DNA of 6,682 bases, taken from an archaeon (GTDB lineage: Archaea; Thermoproteota; Bathyarchaeia; TCS64). The position numbers and the translations under genes were made by a program. This document shows positions 6,261 through 6,682 of the stretch, piece after piece. Each line of letters opens with the position of its first letter. The first letter of the stretch is position 1. The notes under the pieces are model-generated. The model was not told the origin of the DNA, did not search any database, and saw only the letters and a list, made by a program, of their open reading frames with translations. The stretch spans positions 1-6,682 of the forward strand of contig JAHLLU010000118.1 of the NCBI GenBank assembly GCA_020444005.1, read 5' to 3'.

Positions 6261-6264
6261 GAGG
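6259..6264 (+). promoter_or_regulatory. Ribosome-binding site of the beta gene, overlapping a stop
   Basis: AGGAGG overlaps the alpha-subunit stop codon (TAG, 6258-6260) and leaves 8 bases to the ATG at 6273. This fixes the beta start and suggests termination-reinitiation within the operon. Confidence 0.8.
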
Positions 6265-6272
6265 AAAAAACG

Positions 6273-6682
6273 ATGAGTAAACCAATACCACTAAACAAGC
6301 TAGAAGAACAAGAGTTCATCACACCAGCTAACAGCGCATGCCAAGGCTGCGCAGGAAGCATCGTAGCACGAATCGTATCCAAGGTAATCGGAAAAGACAT
6401 GGTACGCCAAGAAGTCGCATGCTGTGGACCAGCATTCGGCAACATAACACAGCCAGTCTTCTACGGTGAGGTCTTTGAAGGCGCAGGAGCCATGATGACC
6501 GGGTTCACCCGTGCCTTCAAACAAGCAGAAAGAGAGGATATCCGCGTCACAGGTATCATCGGAGACGGTGGAACCACAGACATCGGTTTCCAAGGCTTAT
6601 CAGCAGCAGCCGAGCGTGACGAAGACATGCTATGGGTCTGTTACGACAACGAGGCATACATGAACACTGGTGGACAACGTAG
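6273..6682 (+). CDS. porB: 2-oxoacid:ferredoxin oxidoreductase, beta subunit (PorB-type), 3' end cut off
   Basis: The first 136 codons are present and the gene runs off the window; family members have about 290-310 residues. The beta subunit binds thiamine diphosphate and one [4Fe-4S] cluster. Three cluster cysteines are visible as C23, C26 and C51 (CX2CX24C spacing; C50 is also a cysteine); the fourth, normally far downstream, is outside the window. The thiamine-diphosphate motif is complete: GDGGTTDIG near 98-106 through YDNEAYMNTGG near 124-134. Departures from typical PorB are CQGC where CPGC or CAGC is common, CCGPAFGN where a GCLEVF-type string is usual, and QPVFYGEVFEGAG in place of the common W-x-x-PWIH...FENAAA region. 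The start is set by AGGAGG and the N-terminal length. The first 60 codons carry A or C in third position in 51 cases. It completes a gamma-delta/alpha/beta operon. Confidence 0.9.
   Translation, partial: MSKPIPLNKLEEQEFITPANSACQGCAGSIVARIVSKVIGKDMVRQEVACCGPAFGNITQPVFYGEVFEGAGAMMTGFTRAFKQAEREDIRVTGIIGDGGTTDIGFQGLSAAAERDEDMLWVCYDNEAYMNTGGQR

Noticed and set aside
6101..6593. Overlapping open frames of about 100 codons antisense to the alpha and beta genes
   Set aside because: They mirror well-conserved oxidoreductase coding sequence, have no recognisable domain and no start signals.
1..6682. tRNA, rRNA, CRISPR array, insertion sequence or attachment site
   Set aside because: I saw no cloverleaf, regularly spaced repeats, transposase or integrase motifs, or terminal inverted repeats on reading both strands.

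Overview
The window looks archaeal. The main signs are TATA-box-like elements 25-35 bases before three gene or operon starts, a mix of probable leaderless starts and strong AGGAGG ribosome-binding sites, an HTH_10 (bacterio-opsin-activator type) DNA-binding domain that is mostly archaeal, and a multi-subunit 2-oxoacid:ferredoxin oxidoreductase (OFOR). Base composition is moderate (roughly half G+C by eye). I cannot place the organism more precisely. An uncultured lineage such as an Asgard or Bathyarchaeia member would fit, but this is a guess.

Left part (1-2326): a TTG-started 12-helix MFS transporter on + faces a fumarylacetoacetate-hydrolase (FAH) family enzyme on -. Their stop codons are only 9 bases apart and lie in the two arms of one perfect hairpin, a likely bidirectional terminator.

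Middle (2327-2761): this stretch holds no intact gene, only two relics whose 5' parts are missing. On - is the C-terminal HTH_10 domain of a regulator whose stop overlaps the FAH start as ATGA. On + is the C-terminal end of a P1/DmpA-type (S58) peptidase. The two similarities meet head to head at about 2548-2556, as expected if one deletion removed the 5' halves of two divergent neighbours.

Right of that, on -, is a cytoplasmic class C beta-lactamase-fold serine hydrolase (2762-4132) with all three catalytic motifs. A 139-base AT-rich divergent promoter region follows. Then a tight + operon encodes an OFOR: a fused gamma-delta subunit, the alpha subunit, and a beta subunit cut by the window end. 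Both internal junctions carry the same ATAGGAGGA stop/ribosome-binding-site string.

Functionally, the OFOR interconverts a 2-oxoacid plus CoA with an acyl-CoA, CO2 and reduced ferredoxin. The four-subunit Por architecture is clear, but several normally conserved alpha and beta positions differ, so pyruvate is not assured as substrate. The MFS, FAH, peptidase relic and serine hydrolase could be remains of a small catabolic island, but no substrate can be read from sequence. I found no convincing wholly new multi-gene system. The best leads are the relic junction, the shared stop-codon hairpin, the divergent OFOR active-site loops, and a third-codon-position gradient along several genes.
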